A stretch of 64,000 nt of DNA from Semisulcospira habei (lineage: Eukaryota > Mollusca > Gastropoda > Semisulcospiridae): the NCBI GenBank assembly GCA_036245525.1, contig BTPG01000005.1:183943653-184007652 (forward strand), read 5' to 3'. Shown here one piece after another: positions 1-64,000 of the stretch. Below the pieces are notes generated by a model. It saw nothing but the letters and a program-made list of their open reading frames with translations. It was not told the DNA's origin and searched no databases. A program made the position numbers and the translations under genes. Each line of letters opens with the position of its first letter. Within the stretch, counting starts at the first letter, position 1.

Positions 1-801
1 CATCTAAAAGTCAGTTAGTCTTTCCATCAATCAATCAGATCCAAGTTATGGAGTCTTCTTCTTCTTCCATTAAAGCAACCGCCTAAATTTTGCTGAATCA
101 GTATTTCTAGACGTTACGCCTCAGTGCTGGGTGGTGCGCAGCAGCAGCAACAACAAAGAAAGAAAGTATTTTAGTCCCGGACTCAAAGGAATCCAGGGAC
201 TGTGCAAGCACGTTGGCCTTTGGACGGCTGTTGCGCCGGCTGGGGAATAGTTCTGGGGATGACTGAAGAACATCTGACTAGTAGTAGTCACTAGATAGTC
301 AGTGCGTTCTTCTCCGGCCATCCATCCACCCACCCACCCCCTCCCCTTCCCCCGATTTTGTCTTTTACATACACAAAGTACAAGAGGCGACATACTTGGC
401 TGGAGTTGATGACCAAATTATGGTAGTCACTAGTCAGCTCGATTAACTGCCCCTCCGTAATCACGTGATTGAATGGCGCCTAGTGTTGCCAAATTTCGAC
501 ACGTGAATTCAATTTACAAGGTAAAATTAGCTTTACTTAGTTATTCGAGCCATGACAACGATGACATATTTTTCCATTTGATGTTGTCTGCAGTAGTTTT
601 AGAGTTTCGTAGCTTGTGCAACCGCCGGTTCAGTTTTGCGTTGTGTGTAGAAATTGGTAGCACTGACTTTTCGATAGGAGCTGTCAGTTTACATGGAGAG
701 TCGTTGTTTTGTGAGACACCTCGAGTCACATTTTCAGCTATTAGTTCGTAATGCGCAAGCACCTAGCAAGTGACTGTTGAGTGTTATAGAAAAGAAATAC
801 A

Positions 802-839
<38 letters not shown>
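1..839. other. Region with no recognised gene; ends in (AAT)n
   Basis: I see no credible coding exon or named repeat here. Short open frames have no recognisable domain. An (AAT)n tract at about 804-840 is the 3' tail of the minus-strand LINE fragment that follows. Confidence 0.5.
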
Positions 840-842
<3 letters not shown>

Positions 843-966
843 GGTAATTTGTATAGCGCCTAATCACCAAGGTGCTCTAGGCGCTTTACAATCACAGTAA
901 TGAAACACAAAGCAAAATACAAAAACAAGCACATACAACAACCAAAATACACTGATTTACAAGGAA

Positions 967-1046
<80 letters not shown>

Positions 1047-1500
1047 CATGGTGAGCCGGCAGACAAAATTGTCTTTAAGTATATGCAACAGAGAAAAGGT
1101 GTGTTTTAAGCTTGGATTTGAAAATGAAGAGAAATGATGAGTGACGCACATCAGCTGGGAGAGCGTTCCATGTAATGGGACCAAAATACGAAAATGCACG
1201 ATGACCTTGAGTGACCTTATTACGTCTAGGGATACGGAAAACACGAGTGTCTGAAGCAGAGCATCGTGAGCGGGACGGTGTATACAGCTGGACAAGATCA
1301 GATAAGTAAGGAGGGGCAGAACCAGAGATGATGTTGAAACAAATAATACAGACTTTATACTGAATTCTGTATGAAACTGGCAGGTAGTGCAAAACAGCTA
1401 GTAGAGGCATAATGTGTTCACGTTTCGGTACACGAAAAATCAGACGTGCAGCACAGTTCATGACTCTCTGGATTTAGTCAAGAAGATTTTGCGGAACACC
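840..1500 (-). mobile_element. LINE 3' end (RT C-terminal region), CR1/L2-like, part 2
   Basis: The minus strand at about 1461-1075 encodes the carboxy-terminal tail typical of CR1/L2-type reverse transcriptases: MNCAARLIF, LPVSYRIQYK, PYLSDLV, YTPSRS, WNALPADVR and a final KLKTHLF. Downstream comes a 3' UTR with GCGCCTA hairpin-like sequence, a (CA)n tract at 975-1045 and an (ATT)n tail near 804-840. The same LINE continues at 2575-3345; a solo LTR (1501-2570) separates the halves. Removing the LTR and one target-site copy restores the expected SGVPQN reading frame, so the two halves were once continuous. Confidence 0.85.
975..1045. repeat. (CA)n microsatellite
   Basis: About 70 bp of uninterrupted CA dinucleotide inside the 3' UTR of the minus-strand LINE fragment. 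Confidence 0.97.
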
Positions 1501-1659
1501 TGTTACACTACCGCAGCCACACGCAAGGTGTTGTAGATGGAAGACGCAGCCAGACAAGAGTGTTTCCAGAAGAGTCTTTTATTTCTTGGTCATCGTGGGT
1601 CTAATAGGTTGGGCACAACCAACCTACTAGCATGGCATACTAAAATGGCGAAAATACCG

Positions 1660-1815
1660 GAGCTCGGTCTCTCGCTTCTCAGCTCCCTCTATCTATCTCT
1701 CTCTCTCTCTTCGTTGTGTACTCTCTATCTATCTCTTCATTGTGCGAGCTCCCTCTCTATCTCGTTCCCTTCGTTGTGAGCTCTCTCTCTATCTCGTCCC
1801 CTTCGTTGTGAGCTC
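1660..1815. repeat. CT-rich short tandem repeats inside the solo LTR
   Basis: Repeated blocks of CTCTCTATCTCG followed by TTCGTTGTGAGCT, about 35-45 bp each, occur roughly four times just before the TATATATA motif of the LTR. Confidence 0.75.
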
Positions 1816-1869
1816 TCCCACTATATATACCCGTTTTGGCCGAGGGCATCGCCCCTTTGTCTCAACCAG

Positions 1870-2345
1870 TCAAAAGGGGCTATTACTGTCACCCATATTA
1901 TTCCACATCTATCAGGGTGGTGAGCGTCCCCTGACCCTATCTGTCAAAGGAGCTATTACTGTCGCCCATAATCTATCCCCCATCTGCTCTGGTGGATAGC
2001 GCCCTCTGATCCGGCCTAGCTGACCAGGGACCCATTACTGTCTCTCATAATTATTCCACATCTATTATGCTGGTCAGCGTCCTCTGATCCTAGCTATCAA
2101 AGGAACCCATTACTGTTTCTCATAATTATTCCACATCTATTATGGTGGTCAGCGTCCTCTGATCTTAGCTGACCAGGAACTCATTACTGTCTCTCCTAAT
2201 TATTCCACATCTATTATGGTGGTCGGCGTCCTCTGATCCTCGCTGACCAGGGACCTATTACTGTCTCTCCTAATTATCCCACATCTATTATGGTGGCCAG
2301 CATCCTCTGATCTTAGCTGACCAGTAACCTATTACTGACTCTCAT
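1870..2345. repeat. ~75-bp tandem repeats inside the solo LTR
   Basis: About six imperfect units recur. Each contains CATTACTGTCTCTC, ATTATTCCACATCTATTATG, a GGTGGTCAGCGTCCTCTGAT-type stretch and AGCTGACCAGG. They lie downstream of the candidate TATA box, within the R/U5 part of the LTR if the orientation is plus. Confidence 0.85.
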
Positions 2346-2574
2346 TAGTCCCAGCTCCCAGTTCGCTACCGCCCGCATCGGGACCGCTAAAGTGAGATTG
2401 ATGTATTTCCACTCGCAATTATCATTCATTAGTCCCAGCTTAGTAGGGCCGGCCACTTGTCAACTCCACGTGAGCCCGTGGTACTAAGTATCCCCTCGTT
2501 ATTTTCATATCAAGGGAAATTATAAAATTACCCGACCGTGATATTGGTCGTATACACTTATAGTGTAACACACC

Positions 2575-3345
2575 GGACAAAAGAGAATTGCAATAGTCTA
2601 TTCGGGACAGCACAAGGGTTGATTACGCCGAGCAGGCGAAAGGCCATCTCACGGCGGGGGACAGCACAAGGGAGTTAACATGTGTTTTGTTAACTTCAAC
2701 AGTCAGCAGTTGTCGAACATTGCTGATCCTTCTGAGTGAAAAGAAGGAAGGCAAGCTGGCAAAATTTCTTCACTTGTTTCTTCATTGTCAGCCTGTTGTC
2801 AAAAATGACACCCAAGTTACGGGCCGAACTAGAAAAAGAGATGGCGCTCTCGCCCACCATCATTGACTCAGGAAGATCAGCACTGCACGTAGAGGAGCAT
2901 GTCATTCGGAGGGCCTCAGTCTTGTCACTGTTCAGCTGGAGCTTGTTCTGTGTGGTCCACTTCTGAACATCACAAATACAAGCCTCCATAGACTGCACCA
3001 TCCGATTAACATGTTCACGAGGGGAGTGTTTGTACAATTTTGTATCATCTGCATATAAATGATAAGAAACAAAGTGACGCTCAATGACATGCGACAGTGG
3101 CTGTGTATACAAAGTAAAAAAAAACAGGCCCCAAGACCGACCCCTGTGGAACGCCACAAAGCAGCTCAACTCAAATCCTGCCACTGAAACCATCTGCAAG
3201 CGACCAACAAAATAGGATTGGAAAAATTTCAGTGCAGTGGCGGCTTTGAATGTCAAACACATCACGAATGCGGGCAAGTAGAATGTCATGGTCAATGGTA
3301 TCAAACGCTGCGCAAAAGACAAGAAAGTTACCGACAAAATTAAAG
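2575..3345 (-). mobile_element. LINE reverse-transcriptase fragment, part 1 (YADDT catalytic motif)
   Basis: The minus strand encodes FDTIDHDILL (palm region A), YADDTKLY (catalytic motif C), QNKLQLNSDKTE, ARNLGVIFD and then LSRIDYCNSLL, in more than one frame because of small indels. This is the order seen in CR1/L2-type LINEs. It is a 5'-truncated, frameshifted, inactive copy that continues at 840-1500 beyond the solo LTR. Confidence 0.85.
2619..2657. mobile_element. 39-bp micro-insertion with 15-bp target duplication
   Basis: The direct repeat GGGACAGCACAAGGG occurs at 2604-2618 and 2658-2672 on either side of a 39-bp insert containing ACGCCGAGCAGGCGA. A similar motif occurs near 40326-40362. 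A long target duplication with a very short insert fits an extremely 5'-truncated retroelement tail. Confidence 0.7.
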
Positions 3346-4884
3346 ATGGGTAGACCCCCGTGATAAACTAGGGTAGATTCTGTAGTTATCGTACCGTACC
3401 CTTGAGGGGCGGAGGGGGAGGGTCCCAAAAAATTTGGGGAGAAATTAACCACCTGAAGCAGAGTTTTGACTTTTGAGTATGGCTTTATTTTCGTTTTTCA
3501 CCAAGGTGATAATAGTATTTTTTTATGGGGGAAGATGGGGGGGGGGAGTGGGGGGGGGGGGGGCATGGACCCCCGCTTTCCCCCCACCCCCACCCCCGGA
3601 TCCGGGCCTAACTGGGTTGATTTACCGTTCTATATGGTTGAAGTCCTGACAACTCTTTTCTCTATAAAGTTACTTTGTTTAGAACAGCTTCAGACATAAA
3701 AACTGCTATACCCAAAGTTTACTACTCATACATAGGTTGTTCTCCACTCTTGGTTACTAAACAAGCCGGAAACAAGTTCTCCACTCTTGGTTACTAAACA
3801 AGCCGCAAACGTGATTATAATTTGGAGTCTCTGTAAATAAATTTGTATAAATCGTGCTATAATGTAGACTTCTGGACAGAGTTTACCTTAAATCCGTTAG
3901 TAACTTAAACTGTTTATGTGTAAAATTATAGCATAATAATTCGCAGCATGTATAGTGCAAAAAATATAACGTGCTCTGCTTCTGCTGTTTCTGTATATAT
4001 CCTGAAAACTTCTTGACAAAAAACATTGACACTGGTTGTCTCTAGCCAGATCAGAAGGAGTGTACACCCAAAAGTAACCAACTCGGGTTTGTTCAGCGAA
4101 ATTATAGCATCATGTCACCAAATCTACTTTGAAAGCAAAGCAAACAACCACAACCGAAAATTATGCAAGCTTTTACACATCGCTCGCTGATTGTTAATTG
4201 TTCCTTTACCGTCACTGCCTGCTCGCCTTGAAGAAGACATGGTCTTAACTTGAGTTTAGCTTCTAAAACAAAAACGAAAATAGAGGTTCAAGACCCTTCG
4301 CACAAATGCATGTCTTCCGACCCAAATAACACGAAAAATACCTCGCGAGGAAACTAAAGGGATACAACCCCTTTATAAATCCAATAGATAAGACCTCAAG
4401 AGTTTTCCCTAAAGTCGTTAGTTAAATTGGCTACAGGAAACAAAAACATTATTATGCGGGTGGTCTCCAATGAAAAAAAAAAAATAGACAAAGCATACTA
4501 TTAATTAAAAAAAAAATTCCCGAGTCAATGTGGCGCAAGACAAAACGGACAATTGTGGCAACAGACAACGTTTTTTTTTTCTAATGCAAAAAATAAATAA
4601 CAAATAAACTAGAAGAAACACGCTTTGAAAGTGTTTTCAAAGCGTGGTTCTTTCATTGTTATTTCTATATGTTTTACATGCCTGGCAGCCACTTTTTGGT
4701 TTCCACATGTATTTTGACTGAATAAATCCGCGTGTGCTGTGTGTGCATGCACCACTTTATGTTGAGACAACAAAAGAGAAAAAACCAACGAAGAAGAAAA
4801 AAAAAACATTAAAAAAATTATAACATTTTATTAATAAATTATGTTATAACTACCTTCTAAGTATACATTCTTTCTTCTTTGGGC
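3346..4884. other. Non-coding, AT-rich stretch with a G/C homopolymer block
   Basis: No gene is recognised. At 3530-3610 there are runs of G followed by runs of C and then GGATCC, resembling the G-rich elements at 14568 and 35362. At 3742-3806 a ~36-bp segment (GTTCTCCACTCTTGGTTACT and following) is directly duplicated. The remainder to 4870 is AT-rich without recognisable features. Confidence 0.5.
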
Positions 4885-5271
4885 CCCCACCCGGGTCTGC
4901 CCTGGGGGACTTGGGTGGGGTTAGGAACTTTTTAGTTCCCAGGGTCACCCTGGTCAACCCCACAGGGTGAGTTTTTCTCTCTATTCTGGGGCATGTGTTT
5001 CTGTCTACCCGAGGTCCATTCACCTGTATTTGCCTTTTTAAAACTCTCCCTACTGTCTGCACTGCCTGTAGCTCTTGATATTGGATGTGTGTTGCTAAAT
5101 GGTCTTAGCTTTATTTAGGCCCCATGTGTTAGGTTTATTTAACGTATTTGACTGGCTGGCGACATACATTCAATGTTCTGTTTAGGTTTTTTTTTCACAA
5201 GCAGTGCAGGCACGTCCTGAGAAAGCCTTGTTGCTGTCGGGACGTTAAGCAATGTACAATCAATCAATCAA
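4885..5271 (+). mobile_element. (TCAA)n-tailed short retroelement, copy 1
   Basis: The 387-bp body ends GGGACGTTAAGCAATGTAC plus an (AATC)n tail. It is flanked by the 14-bp direct repeat TTTCTTCTTTGGGC (4871-4884 and 5272-5285). Copies 2 and 3 are at 33980-34351 and 55399-55802. Different 5' starts, a simple-repeat tail and long target duplications indicate target-primed reverse transcription. I see no tRNA head and no open frame, so it is a SINE or the 3' end of a LINE. Confidence 0.9.
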
Positions 5272-5730
5272 TTTCTTCTTTGGGCTTTTCTTTGCATACA
5301 GTAAACGTGTGTGTTGTAGCTGTGTTTGTGACATGATACTCTCATCCACGTCTGTGTGGTTAGTCCTCCTTATCTGTAGTCCAATGTATTCAATCTTATG
5401 ATCGTGTGTGAATTCCAACGTGCTTTCAGTGATACAAGATATGTGTACTGTTCTGCGATTTTGGATTTGCAGATTAGAACCAAGTCCAAACTCACACATT
5501 TACAAGTATAGTTTACTGCTCATTAGGTAGTTTGATGGTTTCACTGGAAAATGGATCTCGTTTGAATCTGCAACCACGTGTCTGCGCGTGTTGACCGCTG
5601 TCAAGTAGTTTCTGTTCAAATAAAAGTACACATACCAAGGGGAATTACTCAGCGCTGGACAGACAAACAGTTAGATCCCCTGCCCTGGTTTGTGAGTGTT
5701 CAAATAAAAGGTTTAGGTTCTTGTGAGACT

Positions 5731-5930
5731 TAACCCATTTAGCCCCGTGTCTCTACAGCAGGAGATTGACTGACCGTGATAATTCAAGGGCAGTGCCAGA
5801 TTAGCTTGGCGCCTGACGGCGCCAAGCTAATCTGGCACTACCCTTGAATTATTACGGTCAATCCACCTCCTGCAACTGGTACATAGTCGTTAAGGACACT
5901 GCCAAATTTTGGGAAATGCTAAAATGGTTA
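5731..5930. repeat. Palindromic MITE, copy 1 (type A)
   Basis: Outer ends are TAACCCATTTAGCCCC and CTAAAATGGTTA. The core palindrome at about 5771-5860 has arms GTGATAATTCAAGGG.. and ..CCCTTGAATTATTAC that meet at GCCTGACGGC. Confidence 0.9.
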
Positions 5931-5969
5931 CAGTACCCATGCAAAACATCATTGGTCATTGGCTATATT

Positions 5970-6018
5970 ACACACACACACACACACGCACACGCACACA
6001 CACACACACACACACACG
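5970..6018. repeat. (CA)n microsatellite
   Basis: Imperfect CA/CG dinucleotide tract just beyond palindromic copy 1. Confidence 0.9.
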
Positions 6019-6139
6019 GCTTTCCGTTAACAGAAACATTTCCGTATTTGACTGACAAATTTGAACTGGGATGGAAAAACTGGAAGGCCAAATCTTGAAA
6101 AAAAAACCAAAAAACAATATCGATGACATGCTTCAAGTA

Positions 6140-6235
6140 TCAACTGACTGTAGAGCGTCGGGACGATTTTTTTTGTTGGTCATACTGTCTGTCCCGATGA
6201 TGGACTATTTTACGTCCTAGCGGAAAGCCTCGCAC
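6140..6235. repeat. Possible DNA-element end shared with 63080-63310
   Basis: GACTGTAGAGC, a T-rich block and TCCTAGCGGAAAGCCTCG recur in similar form at 63225-63306. There the unit has 11-bp inverted ends (CAGGCTTTCCG / CGGAAAGCCTG). Too diverged for a firm call. Confidence 0.35.
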
Positions 6236-6239
6236 TGCC

Positions 6240-7451
6240 ACACACACGCACAGTGGATGTGCCTAGTCTTTATTCAGTACACAGTGCTAAACAGATAATG
6301 ATAAAAGTAATCCATCTTTTGTCTTCAAGAAAAACTTTTAAAACAAAATTTCATTTTTGAAGAAGATGTTTTTAATGTTATGCGCGAAACAAAGTTGGAA
6401 GAAAGAAGAAAAAAAAACCACTGAAATAGCCAAATAACAAAAACAAGAAAACACATAAAACAAGTTCATGACGGTGGAAGGGATTGGGTACATGGGAGAC
6501 AACAATGCATCTGAATGAACATATCCGTTCAAACTTGTAGTTGTCCTCCTTGCACATTGTGTGAACTGTGGATCGGCCACCGATCTAGAGAGAGAACAGA
6601 GAAGATGAAAAAAAGAGAAGATGAATTTCAGAAACAAGTTGACATGTTGTTGTGACATAATGATGTAATGAACATGCAAACTGGCATCCATGAACCAAAA
6701 GGTCCTCGAGCCTGTCGGCCTTAGCTGACGCGTACAAAGGCCGCCCAAGGCCGGCTGAAGTCAACCCGAGGAGTCTGAGCAAACCGGCCGCCCAATGCGC
6801 AAATGGCCATCGGCCCGACACAGCGGCCACTGGCCTGCGCACGACTGTGCACGGGTCAAAGGCGGCCGATTGCTGGCCCGATGGCCTTTTGCACACTGGG
6901 TGGACATTCACACATTATCCCACGCACACCATGTTTCTACTATACATCTGTATAAATATTCACATACACATTAAACATTCACATACGCATTAAATATTCA
7001 CATACACAATATTGTTCAACAGGTCTTCATTAGTACTGAAAAATCACACAATTTGCTCTTTGTATTTACATATTTCTGAGGTATCAACATAATATTACAG
7101 TTCATACACATCGACTACATTTGTATTTAACATAAAGCAGTCAAGTCAAACAGTTGGCCTGTATTGCACACAGACGACAGAACATGTAATGCATTCTAAT
7201 GGTAAGCATTTGTGTTAACAGATAATAAAGTTTTCATAACTATCGCAGCAGTGGTGTAGGAACTTGGACCCCCCACTCCTGATTTTCATGTTTGATTTTT
7301 TTTTCTCGGCCGACAACTTTTTATCAGTGAGCACAAAGAGTCTGTCGCCATCTCTGCAAGAACTACTCATGCAAGTAAACACTATAGCCAAAAATCTGCT
7401 GCTGGACAGAAGAATGACGTCAACCATCACTGTTCTGCCATGATAATTCCA
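6240..7451 (-). other. 3' untranslated region and downstream sequence of the PAN/module gene
   Basis: This follows the stop codon at 7452-7454 on the minus strand. The nearest clear AATAAA on the minus strand is at about 6271-6276 (TTTATT on plus), which would give a 3' UTR of about 1.2 kb. A fold-back element (6791-6900) lies within it. No other gene is recognised here. Confidence 0.35.
6791..6900. repeat. Fold-back element, family 4 (GC-rich), copy 1
   Basis: Left arm CCCAATGCGCAAATGGCC... and right arm ...GGCCTTTTGCACACTGGG are imperfect reverse complements meeting near 6842. A related copy is at 23370-23480, and a degenerate one at 24158-24228. Confidence 0.7.
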
Positions 7452-63441
<55,990 letters not shown>

Positions 63442-63634
63442 CTGAAAACACGCCACACAAGCTTTTACTCTAGGCGCAAAAAGCGGAAAAGGGATCAAGC
63501 AAGGTAGCCAAAAGGCTGGTGCCTGTTTTGACAGGACAGTGTCAGCTTTCAAGCGAGCTGCACCAGGCAGCAAGGAGTTCCAAGATAAATCTTCTGACTT
63601 TGTCTTACAATAATGCTAAACAAAAGAGCTAAAT

Positions 63635-63779
63635 TAACCCTCTTAACCCCACGGTCCCATTTCCAAACTTTCGGAAGCATTGTCTAAAGACTATGTGCCA
63701 GCTGTAGGAGATGGATCGACCATGATAATTCAAGGGTAGTGCCATCTGGCACTACCCTTGAATTGGGCGAAAAGGGTTA
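63635..63779. repeat. Palindromic MITE, copy 31 (short core, reverse orientation)
   Basis: TAACCCTCTTAACCCC with the long left flank. Core 63718-63766 reduced to ATAATTCAAGGGTAGTGCCA / TGGCACTACCCTTGAATT with the GGCGCC centre deleted; right end AAAAGGGTTA. Confidence 0.9.
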
Positions 63780-64000
63780 GATTGTGAAGTTTGAAGGTCG
63801 ATATATGAAAGACTTTTCTGCTCTTTGTAGGCAGGGGAGGGTTCCCTCCGTCACGTTCAAAAGGCGGTGGAAAAGCGGTTAGGTGTGCCTACTCACATGG
63901 GTTGTGAAAAGAAGGGCAGAAGGGTTTAGTTGAGGCAGTTATCCGCGAATTTTAGCAGTCAAAGCCCGCCATGGAACAGAAATCAAATTTAGCTGGTGCG
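63780..64000. other. Right edge, intronic; no feature recognised
   Basis: I looked here on the minus strand for the missing module A exon (counterpart of exon 10). A GTGAGT at about 63889-63894 could be a donor, but no frame gives the expected phase and similarity. Confidence 0.4.

Larger units (their letters stand above)
1501..2570. mobile_element. Solo LTR (1070 bp) inserted in a LINE
   Basis: The segment begins TGTTACACTA and ends TAGTGTAACA, the TG...CA inverted termini of a retroviral-type LTR. It is bordered by the 4-bp direct repeat CACC (1497-1500 and 2571-2574), a length typical of Ty3/Gypsy integration. Excising it with one CACC rejoins the LINE open frame exactly. It contains a CT-rich stretch, a TATATATA motif near 1813 that could be the LTR TATA box, and a tandem block of ~75-bp units. 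No gag or pol lies next to it, so it is a recombined solo LTR. A DNA element with TGTTACACTA ends is a less likely alternative. Confidence 0.8.

Noticed and set aside
860..1295. Open frames encoding runs of Cys-Val or His-Thr across CA/GT tracts (also 17.9, 33.2, 50.2 and 59 kb)
   Set aside because: They are translations of dinucleotide microsatellites with no coding signal.
6338..6911. Long minus-strand open frames near 6.3-6.9 kb
   Set aside because: They cross a fold-back element and AT-rich sequence downstream of the gene's stop codon, with no domain and no homologous exon.
63880..64000. An upstream exon of the PAN gene ending at a GTGAGT
   Set aside because: The frame needed for phase 0 at the donor contains a stop and lacks similarity to the exon 10 counterpart.

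Overview
This is eukaryotic DNA from an animal, most likely a mollusc and probably a gastropod. That inference rests on the intron-rich gene architecture, the density of LINE, SINE and fold-back elements, the very long (CA)n, (CT)n and (AT)n microsatellites, and a membrane-anchored FkbM-type methyltransferase of a kind common in molluscs. There are no operons, CRISPR arrays or prokaryotic signals. A 20-base run of N at 50404-50423 marks an assembly gap.

The main gene runs on the minus strand from at least 63441 down to a stop codon at 7452. I assembled 22 exons by reading GT-AG junctions. All are phase-compatible and sum to 3198 nt, giving the last 1065 residues of a protein whose 5' end lies beyond the right edge. 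In protein order it has: the end of one copy of a composite extracellular module; a 55-58 residue 'SPLR..TLLG' segment; a PAN/apple-like domain; a second, nearly complete copy of the same module with its own SPLR segment and PAN domain; an unplaced 60-residue segment; three more PAN-like domains; a Thr/Pro-rich mucin-like stalk; a transmembrane helix; and a short tail ending PSPSYR. It is a type I surface protein. The composite module recalls metazoan LolA-like proteins, but that identity is a hypothesis.

A second gene, on the plus strand at 51832-53721, lies inside the 18.7-kb intron between exons 4 and 5. It encodes a 629-residue type II membrane protein with an FkbM-family methyltransferase domain that is split by a long repetitive insertion.

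The rest is mostly mobile and repetitive DNA. A family of ~210-bp miniature elements, each with TAACCC-type ends and a 90-bp near-perfect palindrome, occurs about 31 times between 5.7-39.7 kb and 57.2-63.8 kb, and nowhere in 39.7-57.2 kb. That gap holds three related CR1/L2-like LINE copies joined end to end through (TC)n tracts (the middle one ~7.9 kb, with an SGNH-type ORF1), the methyltransferase gene, and more LINE/SINE fragments. Other clear insertions are a 1070-bp solo LTR inside a LINE (4-bp target duplication), three copies of a ~390-bp (TCAA)n-tailed retroelement with 14-bp target duplications, tRNA-derived SINEs, RTE-like LINE fragments, further fold-back families, and three large minisatellites (55-bp, 37-bp and ~43-bp units), two of which end in an inverted unit. 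Almost all of this is intronic to the main gene, so it would be transcribed as hairpin-rich pre-mRNA.
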